64,000 nt of DNA from CALAGB01 sp963789565 (GCA_963789565.1 CAWBKX010000002.1:992001-1056000); one strand, 5' to 3'; positions 1 through 9,304 are shown, numbered from the stretch's first letter. Notes: generated by a model from the letters alone, not told the origin. Translations and numbers: made by a program.

Positions 1-1011
1 AGCGATGTCTGGCCGATCAAGTACGACCTGTCGATCGAAACGACCAGGTCGCAGCAGCGCCGGATCGAGAACGTCAGGCCGGTTGGTGGCCGCGATGATG
101 ATCACGTTGGTGGTACTGTCGAACCCATCCATCTCGACCAGGATCTGGTTCAACGTCTGCTCACGCTCGTCATGGCTTCCGCCAAGTCCAGCGCCACGCT
201 GGCGTCCGACGGCGTCGATCTCATCGATGAAGACGATACACGGCGCGTTGCGCTTGGCCTGATCGAACAGGTCTCGCACGCGGCTGGCACCGACCCCGAC
301 GAACATTTCGACGAACTCGGAACCACTGATGCTGAAGAATGGCACTCCAGCCTCTCCCGCGACGGCTCGCGAGAGAAGGGTCTTGCCGGTGCCCGGAGGG
401 CCTACCAGCAGGACGCCGCGGGGAATGCGCGCGCCGAGCGAGGCAAATTTCTCCGGATACTTGAGGAACTCGACCACTTCCGCGAGTTCTTCTTTTGCCT
501 CTTCGACCCCGGCGACGTCATCGAACGTCACCGTAGGTTTACTGCCCGTGAACATGCGTGCGCGGCTCTTGCCGAACGACATAGCTTGATTGTTCGAGCC
601 CTGGGCTTGCCGCATCATGAAGACGAAGATGCCCACTATTAAGATCATGGGCACCAATATGCTGAGGGCGCTTATCCAACTGCCCCAGGAGCTCCCGGCG
701 TTCGCTTTGATCGCGACCGCGTCCGGTTGGATTCCGAAATAGCTCAGCGCCTTCCAGATGTCGACGTTTCCGGGTGGAAGTCGCGTCGCTTTGGTGGCAT
801 CAGTCCCGACATAGTGGACGGTGATGACGTTCGAGCCCTCTTTGGTGTCTAGCTCCTGGACCTTGCCGGCCTTGACGTCATTTGCGACGGCCGAAAAGTC
901 GACGTTCTGGGGGCCACCGTTACCGCCCAGCCACGTAAACCAGATGGCGACAACGGCGATGATGAGAACGATCCAGACAAAGCCGTTGCGCAACCACTTA
1001 TTGTCAGTCAT
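1..1011 (-). CDS. ftsH: ATP-dependent zinc metalloprotease FtsH (C-terminal part outside the window)
   Basis: Membrane-anchored AAA+ protease that degrades misfolded and regulatory proteins. The ATG at 1011 follows GGAGGG at a good distance. About 337 codons are present. A first membrane helix lies near residues 9-25, then a short extracytoplasmic region, then a second helix near 115-135. The AAA module follows: Walker A GPPGTGKT near residue 205, Walker B IVFIDEIDA near 260, and the second region of homology with ATNRPDVLDPALLRPGRFDR near 308-327. The HEXXH protease domain lies beyond the left edge and cannot be checked. It closes the conserved tilS-hpt-ftsH order, which supports the call. 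Confidence 0.96.
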   Translation of the reverse strand, partial: MTDNKWLRNGFVWIVLIIAVVAIWFTWLGGNGGPQNVDFSAVANDVKAGKVQELDTKEGSNVITVHYVGTDATKATRLPPGNVDIWKALSYFGIQPDAVAIKANAGSSWGSWISALSILVPMILIVGIFVFMMRQAQGSNNQAMSFGKSRARMFTGSKPTVTFDDVAGVEEAKEELAEVVEFLKYPEKFASLGARIPRGVLLVGPPGTGKTLLSRAVAGEAGVPFFSISGSEFVEMFVGVGASRVRDLFDQAKRNAPCIVFIDEIDAVGRQRGAGLGGSHDEREQTLNQILVEMDGFDSTTNVIIIAATNRPDVLDPALLRPGRFDRQVVLDRPDIA

Positions 1012-1125
1012 CCATTACCCTCCGACCGCGTCGAGCGGATTGCATGCTCCCTGCAAGAGAACCACATTCGCGCGGGCTCGACAGGAGTGGCCGAATTATA
1101 GCAGAGAGTTCCGTCAACTCGTTGC

Positions 1126-1695
1126 TCACTCACCCCCGATGAATTCGGGGCTACATATGGCAACAAACGGAAGATTGCGGAACTTCCCGGCGTAGTCCAA
1201 TCCGTAGCCGACCACGAATTCGTCGGGGATTTCAAAGCCGATCCAGTCGACGTTGACGTCAGCCGCTCGCGGTCGATCTTTCTTAAGAAGTGCAACGAGT
1301 CGAATGTCCGCTGGTTTTCGTCGTTGCAGCACGTCGATCAGGTAGTTAAGCGTCAGTCCGCTGTCGATGATGTCCTCGACAATCAAGATGCGCCGTCCCT
1401 CGATGGTGCGATCGAGATCCTTGAGGATGCGGACCACGCCAGACGTGTTTGAAGTATCGCCGTAGCTCGATACCGCCATGAAATCCACGTGAAGCGGAAT
1501 TGACATGGCGCGAGCCAGATCCGACATGAAGATGAAGCCGCCCGTCAGGACTCCGATGAGGAGCGGGTCGTCGTCCCGATAATAGTCGGAGATTTCCTCC
1601 CCGAGCTCCCCGATTCGCCCCCGAAGCGTCTCCTCGTCAATGAGAATACGTTCGAGTCCCTTATGTAGACGAATGTCCCGAAACACGCTCGTCAT
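1126..1695 (-). CDS. hpt: Hypoxanthine phosphoribosyltransferase
   Basis: Purine salvage enzyme that joins hypoxanthine (or guanine) to PRPP to give IMP/GMP in the cytoplasm. The 189 residues match the usual length of about 180. The PRPP-binding signature VEDIIDSGLTL is near residue 105, and the flexible-loop region SSYGDTSNTSG is near residue 76. The base-contact segment near the C-terminus contains DWIGFEIPDEFVVGYGLDY. The start overlaps the end of tilS by 35 bases, so the two are translationally coupled. An AGGA about 12 bases upstream serves as the ribosome site. The ftsH gene follows after about 115 bases. Confidence 0.95.
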   Translation of the reverse strand: MTSVFRDIRLHKGLERILIDEETLRGRIGELGEEISDYYRDDDPLLIGVLTGGFIFMSDLARAMSIPLHVDFMAVSSYGDTSNTSGVVRILKDLDRTIEGRRILIVEDIIDSGLTLNYLIDVLQRRKPADIRLVALLKKDRPRAADVNVDWIGFEIPDEFVVGYGLDYAGKFRNLPFVAICSPEFIGGE

Positions 1696-3103
1696 CTGTC
1701 CGATCTTCCTTTGTTGATTTCGTGAGCCGCGCCGTCAGACCGGAGTCTACATCTTCAAATGTCGGTGAGGAAAACCCCGCAATCCAACGCACTTCCCCAG
1801 CTCTGACGAGGAGCGGAATGTGATCGCGCAGGCACCTGGTGACCTTCTGATTGACGAACCAATCCTGCAGCTTACGCGCCGGCCCGCCATCAAGTTGCAC
1901 CCGGTCGCCAGGCAGTCGTGTGCGCAAGAGCCATTCCGATTTTGCGTCATCGCAGCAGATGTCGAGATTCCAGCCATTGCGCAACTCGAGGCGATGGGAT
2001 CCTTCGATGCGGAATTCACTCGCGGGGTCGAGCAGCGGCAGGCCCGAGGAAGTCCGGATTGTCGATTCGATCAGGTCCGCGCGGCCAATCACCACGCGAT
2101 CGTAGTCGACCAACGCATCGATTCCATCTTTTACCTCGATGCACGTCGACACCTGACCGTCCCGAATGGCCTGGCAGACCGCTTCCACCCGCTCGCTCGT
2201 CAGATCGATGCCTGGAGCGAGCTGGTGCACTAACAAGGCGACGACACGTCCCTGCACCGGCGTCGGAAGCTGAGCGAACGCCGCTCGATCCACTTCATGG
2301 CACGGGCCGAGTGCTGAAACGCTCTTCTCGAATGCGTCTGCTCCGAGCACTTCAAGGAATGCGGCATCCGCGGCGAGGAGCGAGATCGAGCGGGCGATTG
2401 AATGTCTTGATCCTGGCTCAATCTGCTCGAGCAACGGTAGGAGCTGATGCCGGACCGCGTTGCGCCTGAACCGTGGATCGGCGTTGGTTGGATCTTCGAT
2501 TGGCGTGAGTCCACATTCGTCGGCGTACTGTTCGATCTCAGCGCGCGTGCGACGGAGGAGCGGTCTCAATAGATAGATCGATGCGGTAGCTCCGTTGTCT
2601 GACGCGAGTGGAATCATACGTCTCGTGGTCTCACGCATGGCAGTGAGCCCATCGAGGCTGGTTCCGCGCGCGAGGCGCATCAGAACTGTCTCCACCTGGT
2701 CGTCGAGTGTGTGTCCCACTGACACCCAGGACGTTCCAAAACGCACCGCCGCGTTCGCCAGCGCGGCGAAGCGCGCATCACGCGCGGCGGCCTCGACGCC
2801 GCGTCCGCGATTCCACACCTGAACGTCGACCTCGATGACATCGATCGGAACCGACATGCGCTGGGCGATTCGGACGCATGCATGCGCGTCTTGTTCCGAA
2901 CCCTCACGCAATCGATGATCAACGTGGATTGCTTGAATGCGTGGACCGACGCCGCTGTCTCGCAGAGTCGTGAGGCTGTGCAACAGCGTTTGGGAATCGA
3001 CGCCGCCAGAGAAACCGACGACCATAACGTCATTTGGCCCAAGTCGAGCACTGTCGAGGGCGGATCGAACGTCGTTCAGCAGTAAATCGAGGTTCGGCGG
3101 CAC
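1661..3103 (-). CDS. tilS: tRNA(Ile)-lysidine synthetase
   Basis: Converts the wobble C of tRNA-Ile(CAU) to lysidine, so the tRNA reads AUA and is charged with Ile rather than Met. The PP-loop ATP pyrophosphatase signature VGFSGGVDS lies near residue 30. The middle holds the TilS substrate-binding region. The C-terminal TilS_C domain reads LLRTRLPGDRV then RKLQDWFVNQKV. The frame is open to a GTG at 3139, but the GTG at 3103 has AAGGG seven bases upstream and gives a normal N-terminus, so I prefer it. It is first of the tilS-hpt-ftsH cluster. A CAT-anticodon tRNA that could be a substrate lies at 15506-15577. Confidence 0.93.
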   Translation of the reverse strand: MPPNLDLLLNDVRSALDSARLGPNDVMVVGFSGGVDSQTLLHSLTTLRDSGVGPRIQAIHVDHRLREGSEQDAHACVRIAQRMSVPIDVIEVDVQVWNRGRGVEAAARDARFAALANAAVRFGTSWVSVGHTLDDQVETVLMRLARGTSLDGLTAMRETTRRMIPLASDNGATASIYLLRPLLRRTRAEIEQYADECGLTPIEDPTNADPRFRRNAVRHQLLPLLEQIEPGSRHSIARSISLLAADAAFLEVLGADAFEKSVSALGPCHEVDRAAFAQLPTPVQGRVVALLVHQLAPGIDLTSERVEAVCQAIRDGQVSTCIEVKDGIDALVDYDRVVIGRADLIESTIRTSSGLPLLDPASEFRIEGSHRLELRNGWNLDICCDDAKSEWLLRTRLPGDRVQLDGGPARKLQDWFVNQKVTRCLRDHIPLLVRAGEVRWIAGFSSPTFEDVDSGLTARLTKSTKEDRTDDERVSGHSST

Positions 3104-3169
3104 ATGGACGCCCTTCGATGACGTCGAGACGATGGGCACCTGTCGCGGACTGAATCGCGACGAGGCCGA

Positions 3170-3529
3170 CTATTCGATGCTCATGAGCCGATCATGAGCC
3201 AGGGGGTCGTTCACAAACTCGATGCGCACATTCATCAGATCGGCTTCTTTGGCGAAGCGCGACAGGCGATTCATATCGACGTAGAGTCGATCGGGAGATG
3301 TAGCGATTATCACGTCGAGGTTGCGTGTCCAGATCGACGTACGTAGCCGTCGGAGCTCGGGACGCTCTTCCTCCACATAAACGCTCTCGTCGCGATACGT
3401 TTGCGTGACGACGTACCCCTGCTTGTTCGCATGTTTGCGGCAGGCATCCTCCTGCTTGACCGGATCGTTGATAACGTCGCCCTTTTCGTTCATCTGCGTT
3501 CTGGTGAAAATTCCCGCGCGTACCGGCAT
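3170..3529 (-). CDS. Degenerate serine-recombinase (resolvase) catalytic-domain-like protein
   Basis: A 119-residue stand-alone protein built like the N-terminal catalytic domain of serine recombinases. It has an opening strand RAGIFTRTQ, then ACRKHANKQGYVV, a YRDESV strand, RPELRRL and DVIIATSPDRL. The active site looks dead. The usual Y-A-R-V-S motif reads F-T-R-T-Q, so the serine nucleophile is replaced. The DRLxR motif reads DRLYVD, losing the second arginine. No DNA-binding domain follows. GGAG lies about 9 bases before the ATG. It could be a recombinase relic or a repurposed fold. It sits directly upstream of tilS on the same strand. Confidence 0.6.
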   Translation of the reverse strand: MPVRAGIFTRTQMNEKGDVINDPVKQEDACRKHANKQGYVVTQTYRDESVYVEEERPELRRLRTSIWTRNLDVIIATSPDRLYVDMNRLSRFAKEADLMNVRIEFVNDPLAHDRLMSIE

Positions 3530-3616
3530 GCTCGTGCTCTCCTATGTTGGTGACTGCTTTGGTTGGGTGTCGCATCGGCAATCGTATCGACGTACGACAT
3601 TATGCCGCGACTATCA

Positions 3617-4072
3617 TTAATGCTCGATCACGTGGGTTGACCAGGGCCCGACACTCTGCCGTTCGTAGCGGATGCGCAACGGAATTCGCGTCATGACGCG
3701 ATCGTCAAGCAACACGTTGAACCAATAGAGGCCCTCTTCCTCGATGTCCATCGACACATTGGAAATGAAGGTCGCTCGGTGATCGATGCCCTTGAACTGG
3801 ATGCGTTGTCCCACCGGTTCGAGTTTCTTGCCCGATGGCTGAATCGGGACGATCGAGAGCGTATGCGAACCCTTCGAATTTCCAGCTGCAACCTGAACTG
3901 CGAGATGCCCTTGAAATCGAAACGTCGGCATCTCGTCTGGCGCATTCGGGTCGTTGGTTCCCGCGACCAACTGCTCGAGCACGTTGATCACGCTGAACGA
4001 GCCATACTGATCTTGCTGCGCGTTCTGGCACAGCACCGCCATCAATAGATATGGGCCGTCACTCGACGCCAT
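3617..4072 (-). CDS. Conserved hypothetical protein, beta-rich
   Basis: About 151 residues, with no signal peptide and no membrane segment. It starts MASSDGPYLLMAVLCQNA and alternates strand-like stretches such as RFQGHLAVQVAAG, HTLSIVPIQP and GLYWFNVLLDDRVMTRIPLR. The pattern resembles small DUF6941-type beta-sandwich proteins, but I cannot confirm that family. The frame is open up to 4129. The ATG at 4072 has GGAGGG a few bases upstream and begins at the conserved-looking part, so it is the better start. It stands alone between the aminotransferase and the recombinase-like gene. Function unknown. Confidence 0.6.
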   Translation of the reverse strand: MASSDGPYLLMAVLCQNAQQDQYGSFSVINVLEQLVAGTNDPNAPDEMPTFRFQGHLAVQVAAGNSKGSHTLSIVPIQPSGKKLEPVGQRIQFKGIDHRATFISNVSMDIEEEGLYWFNVLLDDRVMTRIPLRIRYERQSVGPWSTHVIEH

Positions 4073-4180
4073 GCATCCCTCCACCTGTTGTCGCGGCCGG
4101 ATCGGTCGCACCGGCCGGTCACCAGCCAAGGTTATAGCATCGGCGTCCAGCGATCGAGTCGGTCGTCACTCGGGGTCCGA

Positions 4181-5518
4181 TCACTCGTCGACCGCGCGCA
4201 ACGTCTCCTCCGCCGCTTTCAGTAGTGCCGAAAGATCGTCGTCGCTCATCGGAGTGGAGAGACACCCGAATCCCCCGGCCCCAAGGAAGACACCTCGATC
4301 CATCATCTCCCAATGCAGCTTGTTGACACGGCTGGATTGCTCTCGAGTCAGATGGGCGGAACGATAATCGCTCAGTGTTTCGCGATGGGGCACGAGTAAG
4401 AACAAAGACCCCGCCCCGGTCACCTGCCAGTTCACCTCGAGCAGCCGAATAATCTCACTCAGTTCGGTTCGCACGCGCTCACCCTGCTCGTTCATGCGCT
4501 CGAACGCTTCAGTGGTCAGCATCTCCATTGCTTTGTACCCAGCTGCCATCGTGACGGGGTTAGCGTTGAATGTTCCGCCGTGTGGTACCAGCGGACTGCG
4601 TTCCGTCGCGTCAAAGACGGACATGACGTCTGCTTTGCCGCCGACCGCCCCCACCGGGAATCCGCCACCAATGATCTTGGCGAGCGTTGTGAGATCCGGG
4701 TCGAAACCGAAAACGCCCTGTGCGCCGTGGTAGCCCAGGCGAAACGAAATGACTTCGTCGGAAATGATGAGGATGCCAAGATTCCGGCATTCCTCTTGCA
4801 GCGCCTCGATGAAATCGGCTCGCGCTGGAATGAGCCCGACGCGTGACGGCATGACGTCGAAGACGACTGCCGCGAGTCGATCGCGATGTTGGCGCAAAAG
4901 CGCACGCGTCTCGTCGATATGATTGAACGGCAGGACCACCACCTCGTCGAGCAAGCTTTGCGGCACTCCGGAGGCATAGGGTGTCGCCGTCGGTTTTGCG
5001 GGATCCCCCCAATTCTCCGGGTTCGAGGCAAGGCTCACCTCAACGAAGTCATAGGCTCCGTGGTAGGCACCCTCGAATTTGGCAATCGCGGACTTGCCGG
5101 TATAGGCACGCGCCGCCTTCACCGCCATCATCACGGCCTCGGAGCCAGAGTTGACGAAGCGCAGTCGATCGACTGCCGGAAGTCGCTCGCACAGGACTCG
5201 AGCCAGATCAATCTCATAGCGGGTCGGTCCGGCGAACGCGGTCCCGCCATGCATCGCTTCGATGGCGGCCGATTCGATCGCAGGATGCGCGTGACCGTGG
5301 ATCAGAGATGTGTAGTTGTTGATTGCGTCCAGGTAGCGGTTTCCGTCTGCGTCGTAGAGATAGGCGCCCTCGCCATGATCGAGGAAGATTGGATGCGGCT
5401 TGTAGTAGACCGTCAGTCTCGAATTGCCCCCCGCGAGGTAGTGCCTCGCCTCCTCGAACAATCGCCCCGATTCGACATAGCGGTTGGTGGTGGAAACGTT
5501 GTCCTGCGTGGTCGTCAT
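4181..5518 (-). CDS. Class III PLP-dependent aminotransferase, glutamate-1-semialdehyde aminotransferase-like
   Basis: A fold-type I aminotransferase of 445 residues. Diagnostic features are the N-terminal DHGEGAYLYDADGNRYLDA, the cofactor glycine/serine segment FVNSGSEAVMMAVKAARAYTG, the aspartate in LIISDEVISF, and the PLP lysine in LAKIIGGGFPVGAVGG. The late segment HGGTFNANPVTMAAG is typical of the HemL branch. No other tetrapyrrole gene is nearby, so a role in heme synthesis is not supported by context; many relatives are beta-amino-acid or other omega-aminotransferases. GGGAGG precedes the ATG. Substrate unknown. Confidence 0.85.
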   Translation of the reverse strand: MTTTQDNVSTTNRYVESGRLFEEARHYLAGGNSRLTVYYKPHPIFLDHGEGAYLYDADGNRYLDAINNYTSLIHGHAHPAIESAAIEAMHGGTAFAGPTRYEIDLARVLCERLPAVDRLRFVNSGSEAVMMAVKAARAYTGKSAIAKFEGAYHGAYDFVEVSLASNPENWGDPAKPTATPYASGVPQSLLDEVVVLPFNHIDETRALLRQHRDRLAAVVFDVMPSRVGLIPARADFIEALQEECRNLGILIISDEVISFRLGYHGAQGVFGFDPDLTTLAKIIGGGFPVGAVGGKADVMSVFDATERSPLVPHGGTFNANPVTMAAGYKAMEMLTTEAFERMNEQGERVRTELSEIIRLLEVNWQVTGAGSLFLLVPHRETLSDYRSAHLTREQSSRVNKLHWEMMDRGVFLGAGGFGCLSTPMSDDDLSALLKAAEETLRAVDE

Positions 5519-5648
5519 GCTGGACCTCCCGGACGAAGACTGATGGCCTCAATCTCAACGACGAGTACGGTATCGCTCCGCTGTAACCCCGGATGATCTG
5601 CTACTCAGTGATTTGACAAAGCCACACTACACCGAACCGAGTCGACTG

Positions 5649-6569
5649 TCAGCAGCCTGGGACCGCGCTCGCGCTCATCTGAACGCGTTTTTTGCGATTG
5701 TCCTTGGCCAGCTCCGACGACAGCTCGGCACCAAATATGACCACGTTGCTCACCAAGTAGATGAAGAACATGAAGGCAACGACTCCGCCAAGGGTGCCGT
5801 AGACCTCAGAGTAATGGCCAAAATTCGCCAGATAGATCCCGAATCCCGCCTTGGCGAGTTCGAAACCGAGAGCGGCGAGAAGCGCGCCAAACCAGAGATC
5901 GCGGCGGTTGAGGGAGTGGTTCGGTACCCAGCGATAGGTCACGAAGAAGACGCACCAGGAGACCGCCAGCGGCAGGAAGAAGTAGAGTGCTCCCCAACCG
6001 ATGTTGACCAACACGCCGTGAAAGAGCTCGTCCGACAGCGCCCTGAAGACTCCGATCGCGGCCGACAACGCCACCGAAACAAGTGACATGACCAATACGG
6101 CCAGCACGCTCAGCACGTCAATACTCCGGCCACGCACGAATCCGCGACTCGCCTCGACGTCGAACGCGTTGTTCAGCGCCTTGCGCAGCGCACTGAACAT
6201 GCCGCTCGCGGTCCAGACCAAGCCGGCCACGCCGAACAGACCGACCAACCCATTCTGGGTCGAGGCGACGCCAGAGACGATGTCTTGCACTTCAGATCGG
6301 AACTTCAACGCCTGCGGAATCTGCTGCATGATGTTGTTCACGATGCGCGTCTGGCTGGCTGGATCGCTAACGAACATGCCAAAGACGGCCACCAGAAAGA
6401 TCATGAGTGGAAAGAGCGAGAAGATCACGTAGTAGGTAACCGCCGCGGCGTAAATCGAGCCTCGATTGGTGCTGAACTGAGAATACGCACGCGAAAGGAC
6501 GTCGACAGCATAGAGGCGTTTCATCCGGTTGAAACGCGATTTGAGGCTCAGTGGAATTCGCCGCGTCAT
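5649..6569 (-). CDS. YihY/BrkB family inner-membrane protein
   Basis: A polytopic membrane protein of 306 residues with about six hydrophobic helices. Examples are YYVIFSLFPLMIFLVAVFGMF near residue 45 and a late helix in GGVVAFMFFIYLVSNVVIFG. The AAVTYYVIFSLFPL stretch is the hallmark of the YihY/BrkB family, once misnamed ribonuclease BN. The frame stays open to 6878, but the ATG at 6569 has AAAGG eight bases upstream and matches the family's N-terminus. The C-terminus is short and basic (KDNRKKRVQ). Transport or envelope role unknown. Confidence 0.88.
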   Translation of the reverse strand: MTRRIPLSLKSRFNRMKRLYAVDVLSRAYSQFSTNRGSIYAAAVTYYVIFSLFPLMIFLVAVFGMFVSDPASQTRIVNNIMQQIPQALKFRSEVQDIVSGVASTQNGLVGLFGVAGLVWTASGMFSALRKALNNAFDVEASRGFVRGRSIDVLSVLAVLVMSLVSVALSAAIGVFRALSDELFHGVLVNIGWGALYFFLPLAVSWCVFFVTYRWVPNHSLNRRDLWFGALLAALGFELAKAGFGIYLANFGHYSEVYGTLGGVVAFMFFIYLVSNVVIFGAELSSELAKDNRKKRVQMSASAVPGC

Positions 6570-6890
6570 GGTGTTGCCTTTGCATTTTGTGGCGGGAACG
6601 CGCGTCGAGTCTGGCGCCACGATCGACACGCAGACGTGCGATCGGTTCGTTGAACCGTTCGCCGCGGAGCCTCCTGGAACGGACCGAGGAATCTCGCGAA
6701 TCGCGTGAAGTAGACGCGCTGAGGAGATCGAACTGCTTCGATCGAGTCCGGCCGCCATGCGGTTGGTTACGATCAGAACTGTATCAGACTCCCGTTTTCC
6801 GGTCGGTGACAGACGCGCGCCGGTCGGCTTCGACCCATTCAATTGGACGCGATATAGCACATCGCGCACAATCTTCACGGAGACAAGACG
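6570..6890. other. Intergenic region between divergent genes
   Basis: This stretch separates the BrkB-like gene (minus) from the Crp/Fnr gene (plus) and must hold both promoters. The reading frames that cross it are upstream extensions without ribosome sites. I see no RNA gene or convincing hairpin. Confidence 0.4.
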
Positions 6891-7661
6891 TTGGCCTTAG
6901 CCCGCAACGCGTCAATTCAGTCAACCAAAAGTGAGATCAACAACTTGACGTCTAGAGACTGGATCATGCGCCCACGCCTCAATTCATATCAGGAGTCCCT
7001 CGAAGCAGCTATTCGGAGGAGCTTCTTTCGCCAGTTTCCGCAACGACTCATGCAGGAGCTGGAAGTCGACGCGTTGAGGGTGGACATTCCCGCCGGAAGC
7101 GAGCTGTACCACGAGAACGACGAGCCGCGTGCCAGCCTGATCGTCACCGGGCTGGTACGCGTCTACATGCTTAAACCATCCGGCGAGGATGTCACCGTCC
7201 GCTTTGCCCGCCCAGGCGACGTCATCGGCATCGCGGCAATCTACGGCGGCCCAGCACCAGTCAGTGTGCGCATGATGACCGACTCGACGCTCCTCATGTT
7301 CAATGTCGCTCGGCTCACACACATGGCGAAGACGACCCCTTCCGTCGGTTGGGTCCTCGCTGAAGAGATCACGCGGCGCTTCTACGACTCCCTGGAATTG
7401 CTCGGCGGTATGCCGGCCGGATCGATTCGACAGCAGGTCGCCCGCATCCTCCTCGAGACGGCAACGGAGCAGCGCGGGCAAACCGTCGTTTCGAAAGTGA
7501 GCCGCCGCGAGCTCTCTAATGCCATCGGTGCCGTACCACCCGTGATTTCGCGGGCACTAAGGGATCTGCGCGTCAAAGGTTTGATCGGGACAAGCAGCCA
7601 TGGCGTGCTCTTACTGGACCCAGAGGGTCTTCATCTGGAAGCGCTTTCGGAGGGGCGCTGA
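6891..7661 (+). CDS. Crp/Fnr-family transcriptional regulator
   Basis: A cyclic-nucleotide-binding-like sensor domain followed by a winged helix. The sensor runs from about residue 60 to 150, with the jelly-roll segments FARPGDVIGIAAIYGG and SVRMMTDSTLLMF. The helix-turn-helix is near residues 205-235 (SRRELSNAIGAVPPVISRALRDLRVKGLI). No cysteine cluster of the Fnr type is visible, and the ligand is unknown. The TTG at 6891 has GGAG eight bases upstream; an in-frame ATG at 6966 has only a weak site. It stands next to the RraA-fold gene and the amide/amino-compound genes, so a local regulatory role is plausible but unproven. Confidence 0.85.
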   Translation: MALARNASIQSTKSEINNLTSRDWIMRPRLNSYQESLEAAIRRSFFRQFPQRLMQELEVDALRVDIPAGSELYHENDEPRASLIVTGLVRVYMLKPSGEDVTVRFARPGDVIGIAAIYGGPAPVSVRMMTDSTLLMFNVARLTHMAKTTPSVGWVLAEEITRRFYDSLELLGGMPAGSIRQQVARILLETATEQRGQTVVSKVSRRELSNAIGAVPPVISRALRDLRVKGLIGTSSHGVLLLDPEGLHLEALSEGR

Positions 7662-7722
7662 AACAGATTGGACGTTAGCTCGCGAGAACGAAGAGTTCGT
7701 AAAGTGCTGTGAGGTCTGTGGT

Positions 7723-8442
7723 ATGGAAAAACGATCGACCGGATACTTGAGCGCCGACGCCAGGAATGCGCTCCTGGAAGTGAGTACGGCGACGCTGACA
7801 AGCCAGCTACTCAAGCGAGGATTCCGCAATACGTTCCTGGGTGGCCTTACACCGCTGCGCCCAGAGCTTCGTATGGTTGGTTATGCTTTCACGCTGCGTT
7901 ACGCTCCGATGCGCGAAGATCTTGACCTCGAGGTCGATTACGACAACCTCACCAACATACAGCGGGTGGCGGTCGAGGCGGTCGGCCCGGAGGATGTTCT
8001 GGTCATCGACGCGCGCAACGAGATTCACTCAGCCTCGCTGGGCAACATTCTGGCAACGCGCATCAGGCAGCGAGGCGGCGTTGGCATCGTGACCGACGGA
8101 GCATTGCGGGATGCCAACGCGTTTCGCGATATCGACATCGCAACATTCTCGCGCGGCATCCACGCCACCACGAGTTCGACCAAACACCACCCGATCGAGA
8201 TGAACGTCCCGATCGGCTGCGCCAACGTCCTCGTCATGCCGGGTGATGTCCTGGTTGGCGACGCGGACGGTGTGGTCGCTATCCCTGCTCACGTTGTCGA
8301 AGAAGTGGCGCTGGCTGCCATCGAACAGGAGCGGTTGGAAGCGTTTGTAATCGGCAAGATCCAGGCTGGCGCGAGCATCATCGGCGTCTATCCGCCTGAC
8401 GAGAAGACGCTGGCCGAGTACGAGAGTCGGCGCGCGACGTAG
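7723..8442 (+). CDS. RraA-family protein, probable class II pyruvate aldolase-like enzyme
   Basis: A 239-residue RraA/HMG-aldolase fold protein. The signature GIVTDGALRD carries the D-G-x-x-R-D residues that bind the divalent metal and pyruvate/oxaloacetate in 4-hydroxy-4-methyl-2-oxoglutarate aldolases. The late VMPGDVLVGDADGVVAIP is the usual family ending motif. The aldolase branch seems likelier than the RNase E inhibitor branch, because the protein is longer than RraA and sits among catabolic genes. The ATG at 7723 has GAGG eight bases upstream; the open frame back to 7600 overlaps the regulator and is not used. It is probably cotranscribed with the Crp/Fnr gene. Confidence 0.85.
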   Translation: MEKRSTGYLSADARNALLEVSTATLTSQLLKRGFRNTFLGGLTPLRPELRMVGYAFTLRYAPMREDLDLEVDYDNLTNIQRVAVEAVGPEDVLVIDARNEIHSASLGNILATRIRQRGGVGIVTDGALRDANAFRDIDIATFSRGIHATTSSTKHHPIEMNVPIGCANVLVMPGDVLVGDADGVVAIPAHVVEEVALAAIEQERLEAFVIGKIQAGASIIGVYPPDEKTLAEYESRRAT

Positions 8443-8470
8443 GTTGCGCGGCGCGTCCATTCGCGTGACC

Positions 8471-9304
8471 CTACGGGCAATGGCTACCAAACTCACGGTA
8501 ACCGCGCACCGGAAGCGCATGGTACTCACGACACACCTGGATCAACATCTCTTTGGCCGCGATGAAGAGAAGCTCTCCTTTTTCGGCGGACGCCGTCATC
8601 GGATTGCCGTGTACACCGTGCTCACGCTCTCTGCGTCGCTCGGGAAAACCGGTGAATCGCTGCACGACTTCACTGAACCCAGGGCGCTCAGGATCGGGCA
8701 CCATCCGGTCCCCATCGATCATGGTCGGTCTCAGATAGAGTTGCATTGAGGTCTCCCACTCTCCGCCATGACCGATGAACCCATGATCGCTGTCGGCGAA
8801 ATCGTTGAGCACCTCGGGAACCATCTCCCAGTATGTGATCGGCAGCACCCAGATGTCTTCTTCGGCCAGCTTGGTCGACACCACACGCGAGATGTCGCGG
8901 TTTCCGCCGTGCCCGTTGACCGTGATGATGCGCATGAATCCGTTGGCCCAGATACTCCGGCAGATTTCGGAGAGGAGCGCAATGTAGGTCTCAACGCTGG
9001 CGGTAATGGTGCCGACCTCAGCCATGTTGTAGTGCGTCAGGCCGATCCACACGGGCGGCGCCACGATCACCGGGAATTCGTCGATAGCCAGCGCGGTCTC
9101 GGTCGCGAGTGCCTGTGTGTGGCTGATGTCGACGTCCATCGGACAATGCGGTCCATGTTGCTCGATGGAGCCGAGCGGCACGATGACGACCGGGTCGTTT
9201 TCCAGTGCTGCCAGCAACTCGTGACGCCACATCTCCTGCCAATGAACGGTCTTGCCGGTCTCGGATCGCCGTCTGCTCCCAAAGACTGAGAAGTTCGAAA
9301 CCAC
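8471..9304 (-). CDS. Creatininase-family amidohydrolase
   Basis: A 277-residue member of the creatininase/creatinine amidohydrolase family, metal-dependent cyclic or linear amide hydrolases. Metal-site motifs are in order: GSIEQHGPH near residue 46, DVDISH near 57, TVNGHGGN near 127 and GHGGEWETS near 180. The start is a GTG with AAAGGAG six bases upstream. It is convergent with the RraA-fold gene (28-base gap) and leads back to the SelA-like and deacetylase genes on the same strand. The true substrate is unknown; relatives act on creatinine, formylated flavin precursors and mycofactocin peptides. Confidence 0.88.
   Translation of the reverse strand: MVSNFSVFGSRRRSETGKTVHWQEMWRHELLAALENDPVVIVPLGSIEQHGPHCPMDVDISHTQALATETALAIDEFPVIVAPPVWIGLTHYNMAEVGTITASVETYIALLSEICRSIWANGFMRIITVNGHGGNRDISRVVSTKLAEEDIWVLPITYWEMVPEVLNDFADSDHGFIGHGGEWETSMQLYLRPTMIDGDRMVPDPERPGFSEVVQRFTGFPERRREREHGVHGNPMTASAEKGELLFIAAKEMLIQVCREYHALPVRGYREFGSHCP

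Noticed and set aside
3192..3581. Alternative frame over the recombinase-like gene
   Set aside because: The frame 3170-3529 carries the recombinase-like pattern and the GGAG site; this one is a shadow.
4181..5518. Assignment as hemL (glutamate-1-semialdehyde aminomutase)
   Set aside because: The fold matches the branch, but no other heme gene is nearby and the family is broad; I kept the general name.
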